NCBI GenBank assembly: GCA_021773365.1
Contig: JAJFKF010000052.1
Span: forward strand, 1-46,882
DNA: 46,882 bases
Direction of reading: 5' to 3'
Source of the DNA: Gammaproteobacteria bacterium
GTDB taxonomy: Bacteria > Pseudomonadota > Gammaproteobacteria > Steroidobacterales > Steroidobacteraceae
The notes under the pieces are model-generated. The model did no database searches. It was not told the DNA's origin and saw only the letters and a list, made by a program, of their open reading frames with translations. Shown here piece by piece: positions 26,601 to 34,818 of this stretch. Every line of letters starts with the position of its first letter. Position 1 is the first letter of the stretch. A program made the translations under genes and the position numbers.

Positions 26601-29528
26601 ATCGGTGGTTTCTATGCCTATGAGACCGTCCGTGAAGTAACGAAGCTGCCAGCGGGTTGCGAGGGGCTGACCAACGCGCAGGGCCTGCTGCTGTGCGAAG
26701 TGGCGCCGGGTGTGTCCGGTGAAGTGAAGGTGCGCGCCGAGGCGCGCGATGCGCAGGGCCGGCTCGCCGGAGCGACACGCTCCATGTGGGTGGCCGGCGA
26801 GGATGACTGGTGGTTTGGTGGCACGGAGGGTGATCGCATGGACGTGCTGCCCGAAGAGAAGGAGTACCAGCCCGGCGACACCGCGCGCCTGCAGGTGCGC
26901 ATGCCCTTCCGCACTGCCACGGCGCTGGTGACGGTGGAGCGGGAGGGGGTGCTGAAGAGCTTTGTCACCCGGCTCGGTGGCCGCTCGCCCGTGATCGAAG
27001 TGCCGATCGAGGATGCCTATGCGCCGAATGTCTACGTCTCGGTACTGGCGGTGCGCGGGCGGGTTTCGACCAGCCATCTGTTCCGTCCGCCGGCCGAGAG
27101 CCAGGCGGTCACCGCGCTGGTCGATCTGAACAAACCGGCCTACCGACTGGGGACTGCGGCCATTAAGGTGGGCTGGAAGCCGCACCGACTGCAGGTGCGC
27201 GTCACGCCGCAGCAACAGACCTACCGCATTCGCGAAACCGCACGGGTGGATATCGAAGTCAGGCGCGCCGATGGCGCCCTGCTGCCGGCCGGCGCGGAGA
27301 TCGCGGTGGCGGCGGTGGACGAGGCGTTGCTGGAGCTGGCGCCCAATCCCAGCTGGGCGTTGCTGGAGGCGATGATGGGCGAGCGCGGGCTGGAGGTGTG
27401 GACGGCCACGGCGCAGATGCAGGTGGTGGGCAAGCGCCACTACGGGCGCAAGGCCGTGCTGCACGGTGGAGGCGGCGGGCGGGAGCGCACGCGGGAGTCG
27501 TTCGATTCGCTGCTGGCCTGGCAGGGGCGGGTCAGGCTCGATGCCGCTGGCCGTGCGCAGGTCGATATTCCACTCAACGACGCCCTGTCTTCCTTTCGCA
27601 TAGTCGCCATTGCTCATGCCGGAGCGCAGCTGTTCGGTACCGGCAGCGCCACTGTAAACACTTCGCAGGAACTCATTCTGGTATCCGGTTTGCCGCCGCT
27701 GGTGCGTGAGGGGGACCGTTTTACGGCGACCTTCACCGTGCGCAATACCGGTCAGCGCACGGTGCCGGTGGAGGTAAGCGCGCAGGTCAGTCCGGCGCTG
27801 GCTCCGGCGTCTGCATCATCGCTTGCGCCACGTACCGTCAAGGTGCCGCCCGGTGAAGCCCGAGAAGTGGTGTGGGAGGTGCAGGTTCCGGTGGGCACGG
27901 CCAGTCTGTCCTGGGAGGTGCTGGCACGCCAGACCGATGGCGGGGCCAGGGATGCGATGCGGATTGTCGAGGAGGTGATCCCGGCGCATCCGGTACGCAC
28001 CTATCAGGCGACGATTGCGCAACTGTTGCAGCCCCTGAAGATGCCGGTGGAGCGGCCGCGCGCGGCGCTGCCGGGGCGCGGTGGTCTGGAGGTGGCGCTG
28101 CGGGCGAAGCTCGGCGAGGGGCTGGATGGCGTACGCGAGTACATGGCGCGTTATCGCTACACCTGCCTGGAGCAGAATCTCTCGCGTGCCGTCGCCCTGC
28201 GTGACCGCAGGCTGTGGGATCGGTGGATGGCGCGCCTGCCGGCCTACATGGATGGCGACGGCTTATTGAAGTATTTTCCCGCCGAAGCACTGCCGGGCGA
28301 GGATGCGCTCACCGCCTACGTGCTGTCGCTGGCCGATGCAGCCGCCTGGCCGGTTCCCGAGGTGCATCGACAGGCCATGGTCCAGGGGCTGACGCGGTTT
28401 GTTGAGGGCCGCATCGTGCGCGGTTCGGCGCTGCCGACGGCTGATCTGTCGGTGCGCAAGCTGGCGGCCGTTGCGGCGCTGGCGCGCCACCAGGCGGCAC
28501 GGCCTGCCTTCCTCGACAGCATCGCCATCGAACCGGATCTTTGGCCCACCTCGGCGCTGATCGACTGGCTGGGCATTCTGCGGCGGATGCCGGAGCTGCC
28601 GCGCGCCGCGCAGCAGCGGCAGGCTACCGAAGAGCGGTTGCGCACGCGCCTGAACTTCCAGGGCACGACCATGGGATTTTCCACGGAGCGCAGCGATGCG
28701 CTGTGGTGGCTGATGGTGTCCGGAGACTCCAATGCTGTGCGCATGCTGCTGGAGGTACTGGATCGTGACGCCTGGCGCGAGGACGTGCCGCGGCTGGTGC
28801 GCGGCGCGCTCGGTCGCCAGCAGCGCGGACACTGGGATACGACAGTGGCCAACGCCTGGGGCGTGCTGGCGATGGAACAGTTCTCCGCGGTCTTCGAAGC
28901 AACGCTGGTGACTGGCGCCACCGTCCTCAGTTACGGCGAACAGGACCGGTCCGTCAGCTGGCCGCAGGCATCCGGCAAGGCGGACTTTGAATTGCCGTGG
29001 GATGAGGGGCGCGAGACGCTGATCGTGGAGCATGAAGGCGGTGGACATCCCTGGGTAACCGTGCGCGCGACGGCGGCCATGCCCCTGCAGGAGCCGATAT
29101 CGACCGGATTCAAGGTTCTGCGCAAGGTGACCGCGGTGGAGCAGAAGCGGCATGGACAGTGGAGCCGTGGCGATGTGATGCGCGTGCGACTGGAGATGGA
29201 GGCGCAGTCGGACATGACGTGGGTGGTGGTGGAGGATCCGGTGCCCGCCGGGGCCAGCCTGCTGGGCAGCGGGCTGGCGACGCAGTCGCAGTTGCTGACG
29301 CGGGATGAACGGCGCGAGGGATGGGTGTGGCCGGCTTTCGAGGAGCGGCGGTTTGAACTGTTTCGGGCGTACTACCGGTTTGTGCCGCGGGGGAAGTGGG
29401 TGGTGGAGTACACGGTGCGGTTGAACAATCCGGGGCGGTTTGTGTTGCCGGCTACGCGGGTGGAGGCGATGTATGCGCCGGAGATGCTTGGGGAGGTGGC
29501 CAATGATGAAGTGGTTGTACGTGAGTAG
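23694..29528 (+). CDS. bacterial alpha-2-macroglobulin family protein
   Basis: 1944 residues, a periplasmic protease-trapping protein. ATG 23694 starts a signal peptide (MKSAQPMPVPLSLVLLLLLYGSALPAQ). The body has the multi-domain beta layout of macroglobulins: Ig-like/MG domains, a bait-like middle, AVDEALLEL in the MG core (about residue 1210), the A2M block RVRLDAAGRAQVDIPLND, and the thioester CLEQ at Cys1491 (28164) inside RYTCLEQNLS. It is longer than E. coli YfhM (about 1650). There is no lipobox cysteine after the signal peptide, unlike YfhM, so the protein should be soluble. The next gene is pbpC, the usual partner, thought to repair peptidoglycan while the macroglobulin traps invading proteases. 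The last ~100 codons are strikingly G-rich. Confidence 0.93.
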   Translation: MKSAQPMPVPLSLVLLLLLYGSALPAQTAPATASAPVVERFTPQGTAKQVHQVQVRFSAPMVSLGDPRLPDPFSIECAASGKGRWADTRNWVYDFDEELPAGLRCRFTLSKALRTAAGVVLSGTSAFVFDTGGPAIQASFPREGWRSLDEEQVFLLRLDAPATSASIRKQAYCAIDGVGERVPVEVLTGAERTALLAQRQALGYAYYQLLWKDGQTGAARVRDRSLEIAEERIAVVRCRRRLPAAAKVQLVWGAGIAAKSGIATAQAQRLAFRVRPAFTARVECTRTEPRAGCMPIKPIVVRFSAPVPLAQALGVRLYLLGPYKDAVRLPVSPVPLDGATNDSAGTAGRVTVESVSFEAPFPESSTVTIALPPELRDDAGRAPENVARFPLEVRVDAYPPLVKFAADFGILEAGEGGVLPVTLRNVEAVQDKRAALPGKRLRVPADPAMIAGWLRRVQKANARHGEWVQDAGGQRRWQEATGARSVFVTGDRPESFVVDKPLGAQAAEVVGLPLGGPGLHVVEIASRKLGASLLGRDAPRYVSTAALVTNLAVHLKWGRESSRVWVTRLDNGMPVADAKIAITAYCTDRILWQGRTDRDGVAVVQASFGDPHGNQRCDYDWLPSPLIVTAVTADDFSFTLSGWSEGIAPHDFGLPGGGAWSINLFHTVLDRPLYRAGQTVSMKHFQRRHVSEGMATLEPAAGAWKVTIAHLGSDQRYELQARTGADGTALQTWSIPLEARLGDYAIYIEDGAKRMVQSAMFKVEEFRLPTLRADVQGPVGTQVQPREITLDLHVSYLSGGGASGLPVKLRTIVEPRAPRFDEYEDFGFGGEPVQAGVSTSSGGQWDFDPAADGDAGPGLNKAQVQPATLDAQGVARVVLEDLPVLDNAAQLTAELEYPDANGEVLTTSTRIPLAPAGVNVGIRTEGWAASAGQLRFRVVALDSEGRPLAERKVEVSLYRSTAYSYRKRLIGGFYAYETVREVTKLPAGCEGLTNAQGLLLCEVAPGVSGEVKVRAEARDAQGRLAGATRSMWVAGEDDWWFGGTEGDRMDVLPEEKEYQPGDTARLQVRMPFRTATALVTVEREGVLKSFVTRLGGRSPVIEVPIEDAYAPNVYVSVLAVRGRVSTSHLFRPPAESQAVTALVDLNKPAYRLGTAAIKVGWKPHRLQVRVTPQQQTYRIRETARVDIEVRRADGALLPAGAEIAVAAVDEALLELAPNPSWALLEAMMGERGLEVWTATAQMQVVGKRHYGRKAVLHGGGGGRERTRESFDSLLAWQGRVRLDAAGRAQVDIPLNDALSSFRIVAIAHAGAQLFGTGSATVNTSQELILVSGLPPLVREGDRFTATFTVRNTGQRTVPVEVSAQVSPALAPASASSLAPRTVKVPPGEAREVVWEVQVPVGTASLSWEVLARQTDGGARDAMRIVEEVIPAHPVRTYQATIAQLLQPLKMPVERPRAALPGRGGLEVALRAKLGEGLDGVREYMARYRYTCLEQNLSRAVALRDRRLWDRWMARLPAYMDGDGLLKYFPAEALPGEDALTAYVLSLADAAAWPVPEVHRQAMVQGLTRFVEGRIVRGSALPTADLSVRKLAAVAALARHQAARPAFLDSIAIEPDLWPTSALIDWLGILRRMPELPRAAQQRQATEERLRTRLNFQGTTMGFSTERSDALWWLMVSGDSNAVRMLLEVLDRDAWREDVPRLVRGALGRQQRGHWDTTVANAWGVLAMEQFSAVFEATLVTGATVLSYGEQDRSVSWPQASGKADFELPWDEGRETLIVEHEGGGHPWVTVRATAAMPLQEPISTGFKVLRKVTAVEQKRHGQWSRGDVMRVRLEMEAQSDMTWVVVEDPVPAGASLLGSGLATQSQLLTRDERREGWVWPAFEERRFELFRAYYRFVPRGKWVVEYTVRLNNPGRFVLPATRVEAMYAPEMLGEVANDEVVVRE

Positions 29529-29847
29529 GTGTGGCGCGCGTTGGTTATGAACGGGATGGGGTGGTGCCGGGCGGTGGACGGGCGGGGCGGGGGTTTTCCG
29601 GGCCGCCGTGAATCCATTCAGCTGCGCAGTCCCTGCTTCGCTGAAGCCCGGGGTGGCCTTCCTGGGCCACCCGTGCGACGTATACGTCGCACCCCTGTAG
29701 GCTGCGGGAAAAACATCCATGTTTTTCACGCCCCGGAAAACCCCCGCCCCGCCCGTCCTCCGCTGCAAGGCCGGTGGTGCTCATGAACAACACAAGATCG
29801 GCCCGTTTCGGGGTGATCGCTTCTGGCGCTTCTGGATGCGCTGAGCC
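29529..29847. other. intergenic region filled by a palindromic element
   Basis: These 319 bases between the macroglobulin gene and pbpC contain no credible gene. Most is the inverted-repeat element at 29571-29763. The remainder is short flanking sequence; I see no clear pbpC promoter, so pbpC may be read through from the macroglobulin gene. Confidence 0.6.
29571..29763. repeat. palindromic repeat element, copy 1 (intergenic)
   Basis: The outer arms 29571-29602 and 29732-29763 are complementary over 32 bases with one mismatch (27 bases perfect, 29576-29602 with 29732-29758), rich in G on the left arm. Inside are four successive hairpins: TTCAGC/GCTGAA (29617-29622, 29640-29645), GGGTGGCC/GGCCACCC (29651-29658, 29665-29672), a perfect 20-base palindrome at 29673-29692, and GAAAAACAT/ATGTTTTTC (29708-29716, 29719-29727). 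The left boundary core CGCCGTGAATCC (about 29604-29614) and the GGGGTTTT arm are shared with the element inside uvrA, together with CCCTG(T/G)AGGCT, so the two are one repeat family. The 193-base length is not a multiple of three. Confidence 0.85.
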
Positions 29848-31989
29848 GTGAAAATGAGAACTGCAAACGCAATATTCATCGGGGCTGGTGCGATGTTTGT
29901 TGTCGTGGTGGCGGTGATGCTGGTGTTGTTGCGGCCGGTGGAGGCGCCGGCGTTTGATGTGGCCAGGGATGCGTGGCGGGCTTCGGCGGGGCGGGTGCTG
30001 GATCGGCATGGTGAGGTGATCGATCAGCGGCGGGTGGATTTCGAGGTGCGGCGGTTGCGGTGGGTGGAGCTGGAGGCGGTGTCGCCGGCGCTGGTGGAAG
30101 CCATCGTGGCGGGGGAGGACCGAAGGTTCTGGCGTCATCATGGCGTGGACTGGCTGGCCCTGCCGCGGGCGATATGGGACCGGGTGGTTGTCGGGCGGCG
30201 GCGCGGTGCCAGCACCATCACCATGCAGCTGGCGGCCATGCTGCAGCCGCGCACGCGCGCCGGCCGGGGGGAAGGCGCCTGGGGGCGCAAGCTGTCACAG
30301 GTGCGGCTGGCGCGGGGAATCGAACAAAGCTGGGACAAGCGGCAGATTCTCGAGACGTATCTGAATCTGCTGGGGTTTCGCGGCGAGTTGCAGGGGATTG
30401 GCGCGGCGGCGCAGGTGCTGGCGGCGAAGACGCCGGCGGGATTGAGCATGCGCGAGAGTCTGGTGCTGGCGGCATTGCTGCCGGCGCCGTCGGCTTCGCC
30501 GGAGCGGGTGGCCGCACGCGCCTGCGCGCGGGCGGCGGCGCGTGGCCTGATGGTGGAATGCGGGAGCCTGCGGGCCACGGCGGCCGTACTCCTTAACCGG
30601 GCTGCGGTATCGCGCTCGTCCGGCATGACGCCGCGCCTGGCGCCCCATGTGGCGCGCATGCTGCTCGACACGCCGGGGGAGGATGTACAGACCACGCTGG
30701 ATGCGCGGCTGCAGCGTCTGGCCTTCGAGGTGCTGGAGCATCACCTGGATGGACTTAACGGGCGCAATGTGCGCGACGGCGCGGTGCTGATCGTGGACAA
30801 CGACACCGGCGAGGTGCTGGCCTACGTGGGCTCGGCCGGGCCGCGCTCGCGCGCGAGTCAGGTTGACGGTGTGCGTGCGCAACGCCAGGCCGGATCCACC
30901 CTCAAGCCGTTCCTGTACGGACTGGCGCTGGAGCAGCGCCTGCTGACGGCCGCCTCGCTGCTGGATGACGCGCCCGTTACGCTGGACACGGCCAGCGGCA
31001 TCTATCTGCCGCAGAACTATGATCGCGATTTCAAGGGCCTGGTCAGCGTGCGTACCTCGCTGGCGAGTTCACTCAACGTCCCGGCCGTGCGCACGCTCAT
31101 GCTGGTGGGCGTTGAGCCCTTTCGCGACCGGCTGCAGCAACTCGGCTACGCCGGCATTACGGAGGACGGTGAGTTCTACGGCTATTCGCTGGCACTGGGC
31201 TCTGCCGAAGTCAGTCTGTGGGAGCAGGTGCAGGCCTACCGCACGCTGGCGCGTGGCGGGCTCTGGTCGCCGTTGAGACTGCGGCAGGACGTGGCGGTGG
31301 AAGAGCGCCGCGTGCTGCCGGCCGATGCCAGTTTTGTCATTGCGAACATCCTCAGTGATCGCGCGGCACGCGCGCCCACCTTCGGCCTGGACAGTCACCT
31401 CAACACGGCGTTCTGGAGCGCGGTGAAAACCGGTACCAGCAAGGACATGCGTGACAACTGGTGCATCGGCTTCTCCAGTCGCTTCACTGTCGGCGTGTGG
31501 GTAGGCAATTTCGAGGGCGACTCCATGCACGATGTCAGCGGTATCACTGGCGCCGCGCCGGCCTGGGGGGAACTGATGGCCACGCTGCATGCCGGCGTCG
31601 AATCCCTTGTGCCATCAGCGCCGGAAGGTGTGACGTCGGCGGCCATTGGATTCACGCCGGCGGTGGAAGCGCCGCGGCGCGAGTGGTTCCTGCGGGGCGC
31701 CGCGCTGGAGCGTACCGAGGCCCTGTCTGGCAGGCAGCGACTGGCAGCGATCACCAGTCCCGCCAACGGCATGGTTATTGCCGTCGACCCGGACATTCCG
31801 CCGGCGCATCAGCGCGTGCCGTTTGTTGCGCGGAACGCCAGCCGGCAGGCGGTGTTTCGTTTGAATGGCGAGCCTCTGGGGTCCGCGCGCGGCGGCGTGC
31901 TGTGGGCGCCGCAGCTGGGGACATACCGGCTTGAACTGGTCGGGCCGCACGGTGCAGTGGAAGATCACATTTCATTTACCGTGAGGTAG
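29848..31989 (+). CDS. pbpC: penicillin-binding protein 1C
   Basis: 713 residues, bifunctional peptidoglycan synthase anchored by one N-terminal helix (AIFIGAGAMFVVVVAVMLVLL). The glycosyltransferase GT51 shows AGEDRRFWRHHGVDW with the catalytic Glu, then RRGASTITMQLAAML. The transpeptidase has the SxxK serine in GSTLKPF, the SxN motif in SSLNVPA and KTGTSKDMRDNW. A C-terminal BiPBP-type beta domain (about 620-713) completes the PBP1C layout. The start is GTG 29848; ATG 29854 is possible. It follows the macroglobulin gene, as yfhM-pbpC in E. coli. The first ~100 codons are very G-rich and C-poor compared with the rest. Confidence 0.95.
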   Translation: MKMRTANAIFIGAGAMFVVVVAVMLVLLRPVEAPAFDVARDAWRASAGRVLDRHGEVIDQRRVDFEVRRLRWVELEAVSPALVEAIVAGEDRRFWRHHGVDWLALPRAIWDRVVVGRRRGASTITMQLAAMLQPRTRAGRGEGAWGRKLSQVRLARGIEQSWDKRQILETYLNLLGFRGELQGIGAAAQVLAAKTPAGLSMRESLVLAALLPAPSASPERVAARACARAAARGLMVECGSLRATAAVLLNRAAVSRSSGMTPRLAPHVARMLLDTPGEDVQTTLDARLQRLAFEVLEHHLDGLNGRNVRDGAVLIVDNDTGEVLAYVGSAGPRSRASQVDGVRAQRQAGSTLKPFLYGLALEQRLLTAASLLDDAPVTLDTASGIYLPQNYDRDFKGLVSVRTSLASSLNVPAVRTLMLVGVEPFRDRLQQLGYAGITEDGEFYGYSLALGSAEVSLWEQVQAYRTLARGGLWSPLRLRQDVAVEERRVLPADASFVIANILSDRAARAPTFGLDSHLNTAFWSAVKTGTSKDMRDNWCIGFSSRFTVGVWVGNFEGDSMHDVSGITGAAPAWGELMATLHAGVESLVPSAPEGVTSAAIGFTPAVEAPRREWFLRGAALERTEALSGRQRLAAITSPANGMVIAVDPDIPPAHQRVPFVARNASRQAVFRLNGEPLGSARGGVLWAPQLGTYRLELVGPHGAVEDHISFTVR

Positions 31990-32110
31990 AGTTGGCTGTA
32001 CGGCCAATTGTTGCCCGGAGGACACAGCAGTCGCTTTCCGGCTTGCCTTTTGTGGCCACCCGCGCGCATGCTCAACGCAGGTTCAGTGTTCTCTCCAGGG
32101 GAGGTGAGTC

Positions 32111-32740
32111 ATGCTGTATCACGCGCAGAATTCCACGCCCAGGATGTTGACGGGGTTGATGGTGGTCGCAGCGATTCACGTCGCGGCCATCGTGGCGTTC
32201 AAGAGCGGCCTCGTGCAGGACATCACCATCCCGGTGATTCTCAAGACCACACCGGTCATTGTCATCGACGTGCCGTCCAAGCCACCGCCGCCACCACCGC
32301 CGCCGTCCAGGCCGGTATTTCTGCAACGGCACATTTCCATGCCGGCAATGCCTGATATACCCGACATTGCGCCGGAGGCGCTGGTGTCTACCGCGATTGC
32401 TGTCGGCCCTTCACCAATTGAGGTATCGGCACCTGCTGCAGCCGGTGCCGGGCCCGAGATCAGCGAGTTTCAAGTGGATTCGAACTTTCCGCTGACCCGC
32501 CCCGACTATCCCTGGCAATCCATCCGCATGAACGAGGAAGGCACGGTGGTACTCATGCTTTACGTGCTACCCAATGGCCGCGTGGGCGAAGTCAGGGTTG
32601 AACAAAGCAGCGGACACCGGCGGCTGGACGAATCTGCATTGCGCGAGGCACGCCGCGGCTGGCGCTTCAAACCGCGAACCGTGGGCGACCGCGCAGTCGG
32701 CGCGTGGGGCACCTATGCGGTGAGATTCACGCTGGACTGA
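32111..32740 (+). CDS. TonB-like energy transducer
   Basis: 209 residues with one N-terminal membrane helix (LTGLMVVAAIHVAAIVAF), a proline stretch (SKPPPPPPPPSRP, about residues 56-68) that spans the periplasm, and a C-terminal TonB domain from about 120 (ITRPDYPWQSIRMNEEGTVVL-like region, then VLPNGRVGEVRVEQSSGHRRLDESALREARRGWRFKP). It should couple ExbB/ExbD proton motive force to outer-membrane receptors. No exbB, exbD or receptor gene is adjacent. A strong ribosome site, GGGGAGGTGA, precedes ATG 32111. The linker is short for TonB, so it may serve one dedicated receptor. Confidence 0.9.
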   Translation: MLYHAQNSTPRMLTGLMVVAAIHVAAIVAFKSGLVQDITIPVILKTTPVIVIDVPSKPPPPPPPPSRPVFLQRHISMPAMPDIPDIAPEALVSTAIAVGPSPIEVSAPAAAGAGPEISEFQVDSNFPLTRPDYPWQSIRMNEEGTVVLMLYVLPNGRVGEVRVEQSSGHRRLDESALREARRGWRFKPRTVGDRAVGAWGTYAVRFTLD

Positions 32741-32756
32741 ATCGTCGCCACCGGTT

Positions 32757-32779
32757 CGGCGCCGGCCATCCCGGCGCCG
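32757..32779. terminator. bidirectional terminator hairpin
   Basis: CGGCGCCGG (32757-32765) and CCGGCGCCG (32771-32779) form a perfect 9-bp stem with a 5-nt loop in the 47 bases between two convergent genes (TonB-like and DUF885). No T-run, but position and strength suit a shared terminator. Confidence 0.6.
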
Positions 32780-32787
32780 CGTACAGC

Positions 32788-34395
32788 TCAGTTTGTCTGC
32801 GCCAGCAATGCGGGGCGCACCAGATCCCTGATCACCTTCACCGGTACCCGGTCATAGTTCTCGAATTGGCGATTGAAAGTCAGCAGGTCGAAGCGGCTGC
32901 CCATCTCGTTCTTCAGCTGCTTGCGCAGATCCCGGATCTCGGTATAGCCGGCAAAATCTCCGGCCAGCTGTACGCTGGTGAGTTGGGCCTGGTGCCAGCG
33001 GGCCTGTGCGGTCTCGCTGGTAACAAACGCTTCCTTCGTGAGCAGCCGCAGGGCCTCCTCCTCGCTCATTCCGCGTACGTGCATGCCGTAGTCCATCAGC
33101 GCATCGCAGGTGGCTCCGAGACTGGACAGCGAATATCTCAACCAGGCCTCCGGCGAATCGCCCCGCGACTCCAGCGCAATGAGCGTGCGGTGTGAGGACC
33201 AGCCCTGCAGCGTGACGTCATTGCCGAAGAAGGTGCGTACCAGGCTCTGGGCAGGTTCAGCGGCGCCGCGATACTCGGCCGTTACGATCCGCGGTCCCTG
33301 CTCCTCAGGCGAACCGGTGTCGACAGAGGGTGTCCAGGCCCGGTTGCGTACGTCGGCCAGCTGCTGCAGCGTGCGTGAGATGCGCTCAAGCGGATCCTGC
33401 GGGGGAGGTGATTGCGGGAAATAGCGGGGCCACATTGCATCTGCCAGCTGCGCCATGCTGGCGTGCAGGCGCGATTTCTCATCAATGGCCCGCTGATACA
33501 TTTCTTCGGCGGTGCCATCGGACTGGACGGTGAAGGCGAACTTGCGTTCATACAGCTCCGGTCCCAGCCTGAAGGAGCGTCCGCCATGTTCGGCGAGTCC
33601 CGCTTCCAGCGTTTCCAGCCAGGCGATGTGTTCTTCTATGGAAATGCGTGCGGCGGCGATGCGGCGGGAGAACAGAGCGCGTTCGCTGTCACGCAGGTTT
33701 GACCCGGCCACGCGCTGTTCCAGCAGTGGTCCGAGCAGTTGCAGCGCCGTGCGGTTGTCAGTAATGGCCTGCAGGGTGTGCTCGCGGGTGGGTTCCACGA
33801 GATTGTGGCGGGCTGCTGCGTAGTAGGAGGAGACGTCATTCAGACGCTCCAGCACGGTGCGCAGCCGTTCTTCCAGCGACGCATAATTGCCGTATATAAC
33901 TGCGGCCAGCGGTCCGGCCACGTTGTACAGCGCCGGATTCCATGCCCAGGCACGGTAGTCCATCAGCGTCCAGCGTTCCGCTTCAAAGGCATTATTCAGC
34001 AGCCACCAGTCGCTGCGGTTGGCGGCGTTGAGTGAACCGGGATTGAAGCGGTGCAGTTGCGAAAGCCATTCGTTGAGTTTGCCGATGGCCTGTGCCCGCG
34101 AGCGGGCATCGGGAATAACGGTGTGCGCGGCGGAGGTGAACTGTCCGGCAGCCAGTGCCTGTTCAGGATGCAGCCGCCAGTACTCACGAAAGAAGTCGGT
34201 GCCGAACTGGCGCTCAAATGCCATGTCGGCGCCGGTGATCTGGGTATTCATCGCCAGCAGCAGCGGAGTTTTGTTGACGTTTTCGTAGTTCGGAGCAGGG
34301 GACGGCTCTGCGGCGGCGAATGCCGGAGCGAGTAGCGGTGCGACCAGCAACGATGCAATCGTTCGTCGCGCAACTGATTTTATGAAGTAATGCAT
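32788..34395 (-). CDS. exported DUF885-like protein lacking the metallopeptidase motif
   Basis: 535 residues with a signal peptide (IASLLVAPLLAPAFAAAEP). The mature protein is largely helical and the C-terminal third matches the DUF885 pattern, for example MDYGMHVRGMSEEEALRLLTKEAFVTSETA, AGYTEIRDLRKQLKNEMGSRFDL and NYDRVPVKVIRDLV. DUF885 members normally carry a HExxPGH metal-binding motif followed by an EGWALY block. Here I find no HExxPGH, and the later block reads LQGWSSHRTL, so it is probably not an active metallopeptidase. The start is fixed by a strong GGGGAGGA site at 34403-34410. It is monocistronic; a 423-base gap lies upstream. Confidence 0.8.
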   Translation of the reverse strand: MHYFIKSVARRTIASLLVAPLLAPAFAAAEPSPAPNYENVNKTPLLLAMNTQITGADMAFERQFGTDFFREYWRLHPEQALAAGQFTSAAHTVIPDARSRAQAIGKLNEWLSQLHRFNPGSLNAANRSDWWLLNNAFEAERWTLMDYRAWAWNPALYNVAGPLAAVIYGNYASLEERLRTVLERLNDVSSYYAAARHNLVEPTREHTLQAITDNRTALQLLGPLLEQRVAGSNLRDSERALFSRRIAAARISIEEHIAWLETLEAGLAEHGGRSFRLGPELYERKFAFTVQSDGTAEEMYQRAIDEKSRLHASMAQLADAMWPRYFPQSPPPQDPLERISRTLQQLADVRNRAWTPSVDTGSPEEQGPRIVTAEYRGAAEPAQSLVRTFFGNDVTLQGWSSHRTLIALESRGDSPEAWLRYSLSSLGATCDALMDYGMHVRGMSEEEALRLLTKEAFVTSETAQARWHQAQLTSVQLAGDFAGYTEIRDLRKQLKNEMGSRFDLLTFNRQFENYDRVPVKVIRDLVRPALLAQTN

Positions 34396-34818
34396 GGGAG
34401 TCTCCTCCCCACCTGACGTCTATTTGTTTACTCCTTCGTCGCACCGAACTCCACCCTGATTTCGCTTTTCGTGATGTAAGATTTTTCCCATGACCGGTGC
34501 GTGGATTTGTTGCATTGATGCGCCGTTACGACGGCACGGCCGAACAAAAAACAACAGCATGCGCAAACCCCTTGATTCCTCTCCGCTAAGTTCTGTTGTC
34601 CGCGCTCGACGTCAAACTGTGGCGGTGGTGGTACAACGGCTGGCATGCGCGCGTGGCTGGCAGTACCCGCCTGATCCTTTTCCGGAAGAAAACAGGCGAA
34701 TGAAACCCCTTCCCACCTGCATTGGAGTGTCGGTTGCGACAGACGGCGTATCCGGAGGGGCTCGCAGTCGCCCGGCAGGCGATGGATTATGTCGTGCCGT
34801 GTCCGAATTCTGCCGGGT
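34396..34818. other. 423-base intergenic region
   Basis: It holds the ribosome site of the DUF885-like gene (34403-34410) and must hold its promoter. Possible short reading frames in both directions have no recognisable family and no good ribosome site. One weak hairpin, GCCGT/ACGGC near 34523, is visible. I see no tRNA-like or riboswitch-like fold, and nothing else I can support. Confidence 0.4.

Noticed and set aside
25614-27617. A 667-codon open frame on the minus strand
   Set aside because: Antisense to the macroglobulin gene, whose frame carries recognised motifs throughout; no domain or ribosome site.
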